Below are positions 1 through 10,662 of a DNA stretch of 64,000 nt, one piece after another (the first letter of the stretch is position 1; each line of letters begins with the position of its first letter). The stretch is from Coptis chinensis (Eukaryota; Streptophyta; Magnoliopsida; Ranunculales; Ranunculaceae): the NCBI GenBank assembly GCA_015680905.1, contig CM027378.1, forward strand, positions 83,729,501-83,793,500. The letters are read 5' to 3'. The notes beneath the pieces were generated by a model. The model saw only the letters and a program-made list of their open reading frames with translations. It did not search any database and was not told the DNA's origin. The translations under genes and the position numbers were made by a program.

Positions 1-560
1 TCTTTGAACAGTTCCACAAAAATCTTGGAATGACCCCTGTGAAAATTGGAAATTTCCGCGCTCACGAGATAGGCGGCGGCGTCTTGCTGGCATCATATAG
101 GGGCGGTCGCTCTTGTGTAAAAATACGACATAGTGTTATGGCGCGGGTCGCGCTTGGTATGAGGGCGGGTCGCGCTCAGTATGAGGGCGGTCGCGCTCTA
201 ACAAAATTCTTCAAAAAAAAGTAAAGGGCGCAGGCGCGCTCGTAAGCGCTGAAACCGGAGTTTAGAGCAAAAAGAAGGTAAAACTTGGAGTGGATGGTGC
301 GGGATGATGGTGGGATGTATTGTGGTTTGTTAGTGTAGAAAGGATGGAGTTTAAATAGGTTAGGAGCTTCCAAAACGAATCGGGAAGTTCCCTATTTATT
401 TGAAGGCAATTTCCGGAAATAGGAAAATTCCCAAAACCGAAAACGGAAACAAGCCATTTTCATGATTTCCTAAAAATCCTGGTATCTTTCATACTGTATT
501 TAGAATAGGAACTTCTAAACTCTCCTAGATTTCATGCTACCACTACACAAGTCATAGATA
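1..560. repeat. GC-rich motif cluster plus unassigned flank
   Basis: Positions about 60-240 repeat a short GC-rich motif, roughly TATGAGGGCGGTCGCGC, three to four times at about 24-30 bp spacing inside AT-rich DNA. The same motif recurs in the Athila leader at 8880-9060. The rest, to 560, shows no gene. The cluster may be 3' non-coding sequence of the Athila element to its right or the leader of another element off the left edge. No primer binding site is visible here, so I cannot decide. Confidence 0.4.
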
Positions 561-789
561 TGCCGATATCGGCCAAATTATCAACCTTTCCTCCAAGACA
601 ACTTCACATATATATGATCATATAACGACTTGTGCTCGGTCTAAATATTTCCACCCCCAAACAAGTCGGGAAGGTGGGATAAATGATAAAACAAGCAGTA
701 CTCGAAAATAACCAATTATATTAAAAATAAAATAAAATATAAATCCAAACAACATTAAATAAACACATTACTATTTAAATTTAACTACT

Positions 790-2000
790 GAATTAAAATC
801 CTTCTAATAAAACGAAATTATGAAATAACAGCGAACTCCAACTGGGGTGAACACCTAGTTTTGTGATGATGATGGACCCTGAGATGGAGATTGGCTTGAA
901 CCCTCGTCCTTTGGCGACGACGCCATGCCTATCGGACTCGGCTGAAACAGAGTCCTCCACGGGTGGCACGCGTCGAGCATCTCTATTCGAACAAGCGTTG
1001 GGCTTCCATCTCGCATCGAAGTATTGCATACCGGGTTTGTTGTTCCCGGTGGATAGTCTCTATGTTATACAAGATATCGTCGAGAACCCTTTCGAGCATT
1101 TCAAATCTCCCTCGAAGGTTCCTTGCTTCTTTTGAACTACTATCCGTCTATTTCGGATATCTCCACAAATACCATAAACGCACCGCGAAGGCAGTTTGCA
1201 ACACTTGCATGCGTTCTACATTAGAATTACACTTTCTAATGCATCTTCATCCATCCATGTCATATCTTCCCTTTCATCCTCCGACTCATCCATTTTTCTT
1301 CGATAACGGCCAAGTCTCTTGGATGCAATCCGTATAGATATACTTGCATTAGAATGCAATTTGATCTTAATAGGAGCAGATCTTGCGGCAACTCTAAAGG
1401 AGAGCATGATCTTAGTGATCAATACGGGGAAGAGGCGCTTAAACTCTTCCCCCTCCTCGAATCACATTAAACATTAAATCAAGGATGCAGAAATTATACT
1501 TCTTTGTTTGCAAAATCCGAGAACGTCGCAGGCATTGCAGCCGATATCATCGACTTTGTCTTCCCGAGGAGGGCGTTCCTACCAATCCACCGAGCTACAT
1601 CCGGTTGATTGGTTCTCGTGGTGGTCCGGGCGGACGAATGGGATGTCGGATTGTATTCACCCTCCACGACAAGTATCCTTCATCAAAGCGGGAACTCCCA
1701 AGATAATGGGGTTCCGAATTGTCGTTACTAGGTTGCTTTCAAGCGTAATTCCTAACAGATTCAAACTAACAACCGCCGCTTACATTTCTCTCCGTTCCTC
1801 CTAACTTTATGAAAATCCTATCCCCTTCCAATTCTCGCTTTTTATAAAATTGTTCTACCAAATCATAGTGATAGAACTCCTCAGTTGAGTACCACAGTCC
1901 GTTCCAATGTCTCTTGAACATCTCCGCGTCGTAAAATGGCGCGAAACTGTCGGAAGCAAACGCGTGTTCCGGCAAAATTCTACGTCGTAGCGCCATTGAA
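790..2000 (-). other. Decayed coding-like stretch, not recognised
   Basis: Several short minus-strand open frames (1766-1996, 1216-1422, 793-1029) follow one another in the direction expected for the tail of the neighbouring Athila element. The first contains the phrase FYDAEMFKRHWNGLWY, and the second an acidic run around KMDESEDEREDM. The pieces lie in different frames and are separated by stops. Athila elements often carry an extra, poorly conserved ORF between integrase and 3' LTR, and this could be its remnant. I recognise no catalytic motif, so the assignment is only positional. Confidence 0.25.
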
Positions 2001-3185
2001 ATTTCTTAGACTACTAATGGTTTGTAGACTGTGGGGGAGGCGAGTTTTGAAGAAAACTACTAAAAACGGCGTTGGTGGCGTTGGTGGTGGAAACTATAAT
2101 TGTTGGCTGTTTTTCGAAGTTGGGTTGGTGGTGATGATTGTTTAGAGAAGATTTAGGTGGATTTGATTTCCTTGGTGTAGGTGTAGTTAGGTTTTCTTCC
2201 CTCTCTCTATATTTATTTTTTTTATTTTGGTTTCCAAAATTTAATTTAACATGTAACCGGCGGTTTGGGATTGAAGTGGAAACACCGTATGCGCGCGGGT
2301 TGGGAAGGAAGGAGACGCCAACGCGTGCGTATGGTTTGGGCCCAAGCCCGGTTTGAATTCGAAATTTTCGATTTTTCGCGCAAATTCAAACTCATTTTTT
2401 GCCGCCGTTCATTGGCCCAATTTTGGCGAATGAGTTATGGAAATGATCAGTAGAGAATTTCCAATCCAATGGTCCATAAAATACTCAATTCCAACCATGG
2501 GTGACGTATAAGAGGGTGGAAGAACGCCTCGAAGTGCGTGTGTGACGTAAGTTATGCGAACGAAGGAAATCTTAGTTTAGATTACGTCAACCCAATTGAA
2601 CTAATGGGCCTAAACAAAACCAATGGAAAGTTCGAACAATCCCGATGGAAAGATCGACTGCCCACCCCCAAACAAATTTTTAAACACAAAATTTGTTTAC
2701 AACGTGGGTCGTTTAAAGTCAGATTCCCAAGACTTGTTGGATTGCTATTTCTATGATTTTAAGAATTTTAATTTTAATTTTATATGTTTATTATAAGAAA
2801 CACGAAAAACAATAAATACATAATTCACTCCATAGAGGAACATGACTCAAAACCGAGAAAACATGCAAAAGTGGAAAACGCGGAATTATGTAAACCGTGG
2901 ACTTAGGATCCGGTACTTACAGCCCACACACTCCATAGGGAGGGCCGGTTACCTGAATGGTGTACTTATCAATTATATGGAAATGAAAGTAAGTACACCA
3001 AATGACAAGGGTCACCCTCATAGATGTGGTCCCGTAAAAGGACTTCCTCTACATCGAGGGACGCGAAGTTCGTGAAAATGTTTTAACCATTGACCATTAA
3101 CTTGAAAGGTATCGTTGTCATTTGGATTTACCAAGGTGATTGCCCCGTAAAGGGGTGACTTCAAGATAACTAGAAAAGGGCCGCA
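2001..3185. other. No gene recognised; AT-rich tail beyond Athila integrase
   Basis: No supportable reading frame is seen. Positions 2720-3180 continue the minus-strand integrase tail with many stops and then become AT-rich. The stretch 2260-2560 is GC-richer without coding signal. I could not find a copy of the 9193-10662 LTR here, so the 3' LTR of the Athila element is either lost or outside the window. Confidence 0.35.
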
Positions 3186-4270
3186 CTAAACGGGTTTTAG
3201 TTTTCCTGGGAAAATATGTAGACAGGAGTTGTAAAGCAAGACCTTTTGACCGACCACAAACTCTTTTCGCAAGATATGCTTATCATGAACACGTTTCATG
3301 TTAGCTTTATAATCCTTCGCGAGATGGTACGAATCGCTACGGATTTCTTCAAGCTCATTCAATTGCAACTTACGTTTGACACCTGCCTCATCAATATTGA
3401 AGTTAAGGCTTTTTATAGCCCACAGAGCACGGTGCTCTAATTCAACGGGCAAATGACATGGTTTTCCAAATACAAGTCTAAAGGGAGACATACCTATAGG
3501 AGTTTTGAAAGCAGTTCTATACGTCCATAAGGCATCCGATAGACGCTTTGACCAGTCTTTCCTATCAGGGTTTACAGTTGTTTCTAAAATCTTTTTGATT
3601 TCCCTATTATAAACTTCTACTTGTCCGCTAGTTTGTGGATGATAAGGAGTTGCTACTTTGTGTGTAACTCCATACTTTTTCACTAGGGATGCAACAACTC
3701 TTTGCAAAAAAATGTGTTCCACCATCACTAATGATGGCTTTAGGAATGCCAAACCCATTTAAAATATATTCTTTAATAAAAAATACAATGGTCTTATGGT
3801 CATTGCTACGGCAAGCTAGGGCCTCTATCCATTTTAGACACGTAGTCCACGGCAACTAGAATATAAATGAAACCGTGGGAAACCGGAAAGGATCCATGAA
3901 ATCAATGCCCCAAACGCCGAAAATATCTACGATCAAGATTGGATTTAATGGCATCATATTACGTTTAAGTAATTCGCCCAAGTTGTTGGCAACGATACAC
4001 GCCTTGCAATGCACTTGGGCATCCTTAAAAAGGGTAGGCCAATAAAATCCCATTGCAGAACTTTAGCGGCTGTTTTCATCCCACTAAAATGTCCACCACA
4101 CTCTTTGTCATGGCAGAACGATAGAACTTCATTATATTCCCACCGGGAATACAACGACTAATAATCTGATCCGCACAATACTTAAAAAGGTAGGGCTCAT
4201 CGGTAGTATAACTTAACTCGCCAAAAACTTTTACGTTCATTCCTTGACCAATTATAAGGCATAACATCAG
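3186..4270 (-). pseudogene. Athila integrase, degenerate
   Basis: This is the C-terminal part of the polyprotein; integrase joins element cDNA to host DNA in the nucleus. The zinc-binding region is spread over frames around 4270-4000, with the Cys/His-rich piece CHDKECGGHFSGMKTAAK visible. The catalytic core has its three acidic positions: Asp in GIDFMDPF (near 3900), Asp in IISDGGTHF (near 3735) and Glu in [14 protein letters not shown] (near 3620). The longest intact piece, 3186-3758, runs through [18 protein letters not shown] to a basic tail ending at [10 protein letters not shown]. Frameshifts near 3700, 3856 and 4050 break the protein. Family assignment is secure; function is lost. Confidence 0.8.
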
Positions 4271-4335
4271 CCGCTAGATAATTTACAATGTCAAAGATAC
4301 CATGGTCTTTGAAAAAAAATGGCATACGATGCTCA

Positions 4336-5680
4336 TCAAGAAAAAGAGTCGGTATGGACTCGAATCACCGATCGCCGCTTTGTGAGTCTAGATAAGTGGT
4401 CGGCAACACGTTTTGACCCTCTTTTGTCCTTTATTTCTAATGTGAACTCTTGCGGAGAAGGATCCATCGGATTAATCTCGCTTAGCATCCTTCTTTGCAA
4501 GAAGGTACTTAAGGGTGCATGGTCCGTGTAAACTAAAGTTTTAGAACCAACCAAATAAGGACTAAACTTATCTAAAGCATAAATGACGGCTAAGAATTCT
4601 TTTTTCAGTAGTTGAATAATTTCGTTGAGCATCGTTTAATGTTTTACTAGCATAATAAATGACAGCTGGACTTATTATCTAGTTTTTGTCCCAAGATCGC
4701 ACTAACCGCATAGTCACTAGCATCACACATGAGTTCAAAAGGTTTAGACCAATCGGGAGGCTGTATAATTGGTGCAGAGGTTTAGTATGCTTTTAAAGTT
4801 TCAAAAAGCCCGCTTTACGGTTAAAATTAAAATCAAAGATTGCATCTTTCAAAAGCAGATTAGTTAAAGGCCTAGCTATTTTCGAGAAGTCTTTAATAAA
4901 TCGCCTATAAAAACCTGCATGGCCTAGAAAGGCTCTAATATCACGGACAGTCCATGGTTTAGGTAGAGTCGCTATCTTATCTAGTTTGGCCTTATCCACT
5001 TCGATGCCATCACTAGATACAATGTGACCTAGTACTATGCCCTTTTTCACCATGAAATGACACTTTTCCCAGTTTAAAACGAGGCTCTTTTCTTCACACC
5101 TTGTCAAAACCTTAGACAGGTTAGACAAACAAATCGCGGAAAGAGTCTCCATAGATAGAAAAATTATCCATGAAAACTTCCATAAAAGCTTCTACCATGT
5201 CACTAAATATATGAAGCATACATTGGAAGGTTCCAAGAGCATTACAAAGGCCAAAAGGCATTCGTTTTATAGGCATACGCTCCAAAGGGACATGTGAAGC
5301 TAGTCTTTTCTTGGTCATCAATATCGATAATAATCTAAAAATAGCCTGAGTAGCCATCCAGAAAACAATAAAAAGCATGACCAGCTAGGCGTTCGAGCAT
5401 TTGATCTATAAAGGGTAAAGGAAAGTGATCCTTTCGTGTCATAGCATTTAAACGTCAGAATCAATACAGATCCTCCATTTCATAGGACCTTGTGTGACAA
5501 CATAGTCACCCTTTCCGCTTCTTAACCGTGGTAACTCCCCGATTTCTTAGGAACTACATGAATGGGGCTTACCCATTCGCCATCGAGATAGGGTATATGA
5601 TACTTCGCGATCGAAAGTAATCGTAAGACTTCTTCCCTAACCACCTCTTTCATGGCAGGGTTCAAGCGACGCTAAGGTTC
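4336..5680 (-). pseudogene. Athila reverse transcriptase and RNase H, degenerate
   Basis: Reverse transcriptase and RNase H copy the element RNA into DNA. The RT fingers/palm segment lies at 5121-5378 with RMPFGLCNALGTFQ followed by the active-site region. There the expected two Asp read Asp-Asn (FMDNF, near 5165), so a catalytic residue is missing. The thumb/connection follows at 4793-5152 (KCHFMVKKGIVLGHIVSS, then IRAFLGHAGFYRRFIKDFS). RNase H begins near 4750 and continues to 4336, with YALDKFSPYLVGSK, VYTDHAPLSTFL and a final VADHLSRL. Frameshifts and stops separate the blocks. Confidence 0.82.
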
Positions 5681-6249
5681 ACGAAGTCTTGGCGTTATCC
5701 TCCAAATGGATACGATGAGTGCAAACATTAGGGTCAATTCCCTTAATGTCGGCTAGGGACCAACCAATCGCAGACCGATGTTCCCTAATCACCCGGATTA
5801 AACGTGTCTCTTCATCCATAGATAACAGAGAAGATATAATTACCGGATGACTACCATCCGGATCAAGTTGAATATATTTTAACTCTGGGGGAAGGGGTTT
5901 AAGCACTGGGGTGGGAGGAAAATCAATAGATGTTTCGTCGGGGTCCTCATTTTGCATAATGAATACTTGCTTAGGTAGCAAGTCTTCATACTCAATATGT
6001 GGAGCAACCGAAGTGTCTACAATTGGTGTGGACTCAAGGATGGTGTTGACTTCCTCTAAGTAGGAGTCATTTATTGTTTTCAAAAGAAAGGAATTTGTAC
6101 ATATTGTTTTCAGGAAACGTGTTGTTAAAATAATCATGAGCTAAGCTCTCGATCATGCTAACCTCCCCATCTATAGACGAATCTGGTAACTGTCTCATCA
6201 TTTTAAAAACATTTACCTCAACTGTGAGATGGCCAAAAGATAAGGACAT
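5679..6249 (-). pseudogene. Athila region upstream of RT (linker after protease)
   Basis: The open frame 5679-6137 contains LKPLPPELKYIQL, PVIISSLLSMDEETRL, IGWSLADIKGIDPNVCTH and RIHLEDNAK. These phrases mark the segment just before the RT domain in Athila polyproteins. The frame ends by a stop at 5679, where RT should continue. The upstream piece 6067-6249 overlaps in another frame, indicating a frameshift near 6130. Its role is as part of the Pol polyprotein; no separate activity is known to me for this segment. Confidence 0.75.
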
Positions 6250-7239
6250 CTTACCATCGCGGCAATTAATAAGTCGCGTTGGCGGTTGCTAAAAAAGGGG
6301 CCTAAGATGATCGCAGACAGAGTCATTAGCGATTTACGTATCGAGGATAACAAAATCCAGCAGGATAGTAGAAATCTGAACCTTAACAAGCACGTTTTCC
6401 ACTACACCCTTAGGATACTTAATAGACACCGTCCGCTAATTGCAACGTTATTTTTGTAGGTTGCATTTCTTGTAGACCTATTTGTTTATACAAGTAATAC
6501 GGGGAGTAAGTTAACACTCGCCCTAGGTCTAATAAAGCGGTCGTCGTGTGGGAATCTCCTAAGGTGCATTTTGAGAGGGGACGACGGGGTCCTTGTACTT
6601 AACAATTCCATTATTTTTCGGATAAAGTTGGGAATTGTTCGGTTAAAAAGGCGCCTTTAGGTATGTTGGTCTTACGCCTAGTAGTGCACAACTCTTTAAG
6701 AAACTTAGCGTGATTAGGTAGCTTTTAATAGCCGAGAAAATGAAGGTTTATCGTTAGATTTTTGAAAACGTTCCTAATCTCTCCGGTTGGTATCCCCGGT
6801 TAGCATGGCTAATTTTTGAGGGAATGGTGGTTTAAGCTCTATATTTAGCGTATGGCTCGACTTGATGTGTAACCTTGGCTTTTCGTTTTTAGGTTGTGGT
6901 TTAACCGGTACCTCTACGATTGGTAGGTTCTTCGGTTTCTATTTCAAGATCTAGTTTGATATCCGGTGTAGAGTATCTTGATGGGGTAACTATAGGCATA
7001 GTTACTTTGTTATCAACCACTTTTCCAGAGCGGAGAGTGGTGATGGCATTTTAGGTCACCTACTATTGTCGTTTCCGCATACTAGTATTACCGTTTACCT
7101 CAAAGGTCGTGTGTTTGTTGTTTTAGGGTTTGGTATCGCCATCCCGAAACACGCCTTTTGGTTAGGTTTTCTCTTGGGCTAACTGTTGTATGCCCCGATT
7201 TATGGATTGTAATATCTGTTGGTTTGATTGAGTCATTGA
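6250..7239 (-). pseudogene. Probable protease zone of the Athila element, heavily decayed
   Basis: The position between gag and the pre-RT segment is where the aspartic protease lies in Athila. No frame longer than 60 codons survives on the minus strand. Scattered fragments are compatible with a decayed protein (for example a piece resembling a GD-LxxCxLRALLDLGASVN-type protease stretch near 6480-6590), but I cannot place the catalytic residue with confidence. Called by position only. Confidence 0.4.
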
Positions 7240-8660
7240 TTGGAAAAGTTGTTGGGTAACCTTTGTATAAAGGCGCCGATACGGTCCGGTTGTGTAGGTG
7301 TAGTAGTCACGTGTGGTGCGATTTGGAACTATCTCACGTTGATTATTTATGGGTGGGTTTTGATAGTTACTATTGTTAACCGGAACGATACCTCTATTGG
7401 TATTATAACTATTATAATTTTCTTGACCTTGTGCTACACCTTGTCGTGGTTGTGCTTGGTTGTTATAATTATTATAATTTCCCCGACCTTGTCCCCGCCC
7501 TTGCCTAGGTGGAGCTTGATTATAGTTGTTTGTTTGCCTAACATTTTGGTTATTAAACCCTGGAGTTGTAACTTGTTGATTGTTTCGCCAACTAAAGTTG
7601 GGATGTTGTCTCCATAGGGCATTAGGAATAGGATAGTTATTAATGGAGCAAACATTATCTTGCTCTAATTGTTGTTGTTCATAGGCTTAGAGGACAATAG
7701 GAGTCAGGGTGCTCAAGACTCAAACAGAAATTACATGGGTTGGAGTTGACATTCATGACGGGAATAGGCTTTTGTTGAATAGAAATAGCCTCTACTTTTT
7801 TAGTTAGAGATTCGATTAAATTTTTAAGTTCGGATCGGGTTTCATCTCAAAACATACCGGCCTTAAGCGTTGAAGACGAACTAGCGAGCGGGGGATATCA
7901 TCACTCCCCAATTGTTATTGCGTTTAGTTTGTTCTTCTAAAAATTTATAAGCCTCCGAGGCTCCTTTACTTAGGAAACTACCCCATTCATTATGTCAAGG
8001 ACTTCTTTATGGTGATGTTGAAGTCCTTTTGAAAAGGCACACGAACTAACGTGTCTTTGCTAGGTTATGGTGTGGACACTCTATTAGCGGATCGGTGAAA
8101 CGATTCCAAGCCTCGTAAAATGATTCATGAGGGTTACGTGGGAAGAAATGAATCTTGGAAAGCATTTCATCCGTCTTTAGGGGTGGGTAAAAATGTTCCA
8201 TAAATAGCTGAACAAGTTTAGCCCACGAGTCCACAGAGTTAGGCGCTTGGGCAGTTAACCAAGACGCTGCCTTATCGGCTAAGGTGAAGGGAAATACCCT
8301 CAGTTTAATTTGTTTCGCACCAACCGTAGGATGATGGAATGTTGTAAGGACTTGTTCAATCCTACGCATGTGTTAGTAAGGTTTTTCATGGCCTAAACCA
8401 TGGAAAACGGGTAACAAATTAAATATGTTTGGGGGAATTCTAAAATCCCCCACTGGGTCTGCTAGAACGATGCAAGATTTAGGGCTATCGCTCAAAGCTT
8501 TGTAAAAGTCGGAGAGAGGAGTCTCTCTTTCTTCAGCCATTATGTCAGGTATGATTGGTGGGATAGTAGTTAGAGGTGTAGTGATTGGTATACTCGATAT
8601 GTTTGTTTGTTGATGGTTAATTATGTTCGGTGTTTTTCTCCGACCAGACCTTAATCTCAT
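7240..8660 (-). pseudogene. Athila gag, degenerate
   Basis: Gag forms the virus-like particle around element RNA. The minus-strand frame starts at 8660 with MRLRSGRRK. It reaches the block NIFNLLPVFHGLGHEKPY, where one stop at about 8370 splits it, and continues 8369-8046 through KLRVFPFTLADKAASWL, LFMEHFYPPLKTDEMLSK and FYEAWNRFTDPLIECPHH. This is the retrotransposon gag core in its usual order. Beyond a break near 8045 there is an Asn/Gln/Tyr-rich C-terminal stretch at about 7650-7240 made of repeated NYNNYNNQ-like units. The start codon is chosen because it begins the open frame about 500 bp after the primer binding site, as expected. Confidence 0.82.
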
Positions 8661-8879
8661 GCAAGTCTAAGTCTAAACACGAAAACAATCCAAACAATCT
8701 TGATATATTAGTATGAACCTCTAACTGGAGATGCGAGGTATGGAAGAAAGGAATACCGATAGCGTCCTTGCTTCGCTTTATGAATAGCGTCTTTGTTTAC
8801 GCGTGTTCGATGTAAATAACAAGTTAGAACAAAAAAAAAACTTAAAAATCGAAGTTGAAACAAACTCAGTAGAAATCCG

Positions 8880-9060
8880 CAAAATTTTGCATAGGGCGTG
8901 TGGTCGCTCCTTGTCCGATAAGTTGCTGGTCGCGCTTTGGTATGAGGGTGGTCGCTCGAAGTCCGAAGAAGTGAGGGCGGTCGCGCCAAGATGAGGGCGT
9001 GTCGCTTCGAAGTCCGACTATAGGCGCAGCGCCGATCGCGCCCGTGTAATTGCGCTACCG
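8880..9060 (-). repeat. GC-rich motif cluster in Athila leader
   Basis: Between the primer binding site and gag lie several imperfect copies of a GC-rich motif (GAGGGCGGTCGCGC on the plus strand) separated by GTCCGA-type spacers. The same motif occurs at 60-240. The minus-strand frame 8708-9100 across it is Arg/Ser-rich and is probably a by-product of the repeat. Confidence 0.5.
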
Positions 9061-9173
9061 AATTTTTCACGCTAAAACGAATAACCACAGTATGAATCAA
9101 ACAAGGGTGGGTGGGTTTAATGGGACTTAAAAATGACTAATTCTACTATGAAAACAATGCTAAAGTGCAACTA

Positions 9174-9190
9174 AGATGGTAGCGGCGCCA
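9174..9190 (-). promoter_or_regulatory. Primer binding site of the Athila element
   Basis: On the minus strand, two bases after the LTR end TTATCA, the sequence reads TGGCGCCGCTACC. Its first eight bases match the TGGCGCCG core seen in Athila primer sites, usually ascribed to tRNA-Asp. The later bases have diverged. Confidence 0.75.
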
Positions 9191-9192
9191 TT

Positions 9193-10662
9193 TGATAATA
9201 CTAAAATGAATAGTCTTACCTACGAAATAAAGCGATGAACTCTAAACGCAAGTAAAACTAAACTTTTTACGTGTCTATATTTATCAAAGATTTCTCTACT
9301 CTCAATCCCTTGAGATATAGTGGAGTAGGAAGTTCGTTCCACTCCTAGTGCTCTAGCATGGAATGTTTTCTAATCTAATTAGTCGGTCTTAAGTCAATGA
9401 GAGCTTTACGAAGGTGATATACTACGATACTTACTGAATTTGATTACTTGAATTTAACTACGAATGCTATGGAAATATGATTGTGCTTGAATCTAGATAA
9501 AGGATTAGAGGGGAATTGAATCCACCTCGAATCCAACTTAATAGCCTAACATAGATTCTTGTATCTCGATTTTTACGTTCTTACGGCAAGAAATTCGAGT
9601 TCTAATCCCTAGTGTTCATGGCATTTCTACCGAGTACTAACTAGCATGTGAGGTCGTCCACCCATTCTCATGGCGAATCACGACCTTCTAGATTGGAATA
9701 GATTCTACAATGTTTCTACACTATACCACTAAGTTTTCATCAAGGCTTCACCAACCCCTCTAATGGAGGTTTTAGCCTTGAGTCATCAAACCATCATTTC
9801 CCATTTCATTATGACTACCCATCATATTAAAATTCTAACTTAACTAAATTAACTAACAATGGTTCAATCTATTTAAACTACGGAATGATAATCAACAAGA
9901 ATTAAAATCAGATCTATAAATTGAAATAACACACACCAAATTGAGAAAACAACTATTTTATTTATCTAATCAATCAAGAACAATGATTCAAAGACTTAAT
10001 CTAAAACAAGAATTGAAAATGGAACTAAAGCTTAATTTAATTAATGAAAACAGATCTAGAATTATCTATATTATTTTAGGTCTAACTAGCTACTATTAAC
10101 AAAGAGCTAAACTTTTGTTTTTATACTTTCAGATCCAAAAATCGTGCATGGGCTTGGAGCCATGTTTTGGGCCAGAGAATCAGACCCAAAACCCAATTCT
10201 TTCAGTCCAAAAAGGCCTCTTCAGCTGCAGTTGGCTTCTACAGACTTTTCATCCACTTCTGCTCCTCTGATTGGGTCAAGGCTTAAACCATTGGAAAGCT
10301 CTTTCCGAGCCGGTCGTTTTGACATAAGGTAGGCCCAATTCTGAGGTCTGAGTCCAAAGATACGGCTTTCGGAAGTTCTGCTGACTTGTGTGCTGTTTCA
10401 GCCCGTGTCGACTTTTCAGCTTTTGACCGGGCTTTAGGAAGGCTTTATCTTCTTGAATCTTGGCCTTTAATCACAGAACTCCTTAGTAACCGACCTTTTC
10501 TCCTTTATCTCACTAAAGTGGCACATTTCTGCACATAATGGACTTTGAAGCCTGAAATGCATAAAAACACGTAGTCAGTGTTAACTCTTAATTATTACTC
10601 ACATAATTGGTCCAAAAGTATGACTGTTAAAGGGTTAAAACTACAGTTTTGGGCTCTTATCA
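9193..10662 (-). mobile_element. 5' LTR of the Athila element (1470 bp)
   Basis: The LTR reads TGATAAGAGCCC at its start (10662, minus strand) and ends in TTATCA at 9193, giving inverted termini TGATAA/TTATCA. It is followed on the minus strand by the primer binding site. Its boundary forms a palindrome with the flank (GGGCTCTTATCAGAGCCC at 10651-10668), so the outer edge may have inserted into or duplicated a GAGCCC sequence. No partner LTR is in the window. Confidence 0.75.
10117..10126 (-). promoter_or_regulatory. TATA box of the Athila LTR
   Basis: The minus strand reads GTATAAAAAC about 540 bp inside the LTR, a reasonable U3 length. It is the best TATA candidate for starting the element's transcript toward gag. 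Confidence 0.5.

Larger units (their letters stand above)
3186..10662 (-). mobile_element. Athila-type Ty3/gypsy retrotransposon, decayed, 3' end unresolved
   Basis: Read on the minus strand, the order is 5' LTR (9193-10662), primer binding site (9174-9190), leader, gag (8660-about 7200), protease/RT/RNase H (about 6250-4336) and integrase (4270-3186). The LTR begins TGATAAGAGCCC and ends in TTATCA, as is common in Athila. The gag and pol phrases (for example RMPFGLCNALGTFQ and [20 protein letters not shown]) are typical of that clade. Stops and frameshifts occur throughout, so this is an inactive copy. No second LTR or target duplication could be found in the window. Confidence 0.85.

Noticed and set aside
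1766..1996. Minus-strand 76-codon frame considered as a PIF/Harbinger or other transposase ORF
   Set aside because: No catalytic or Myb-type motif could be recognised; position favours the tail of the Athila element.
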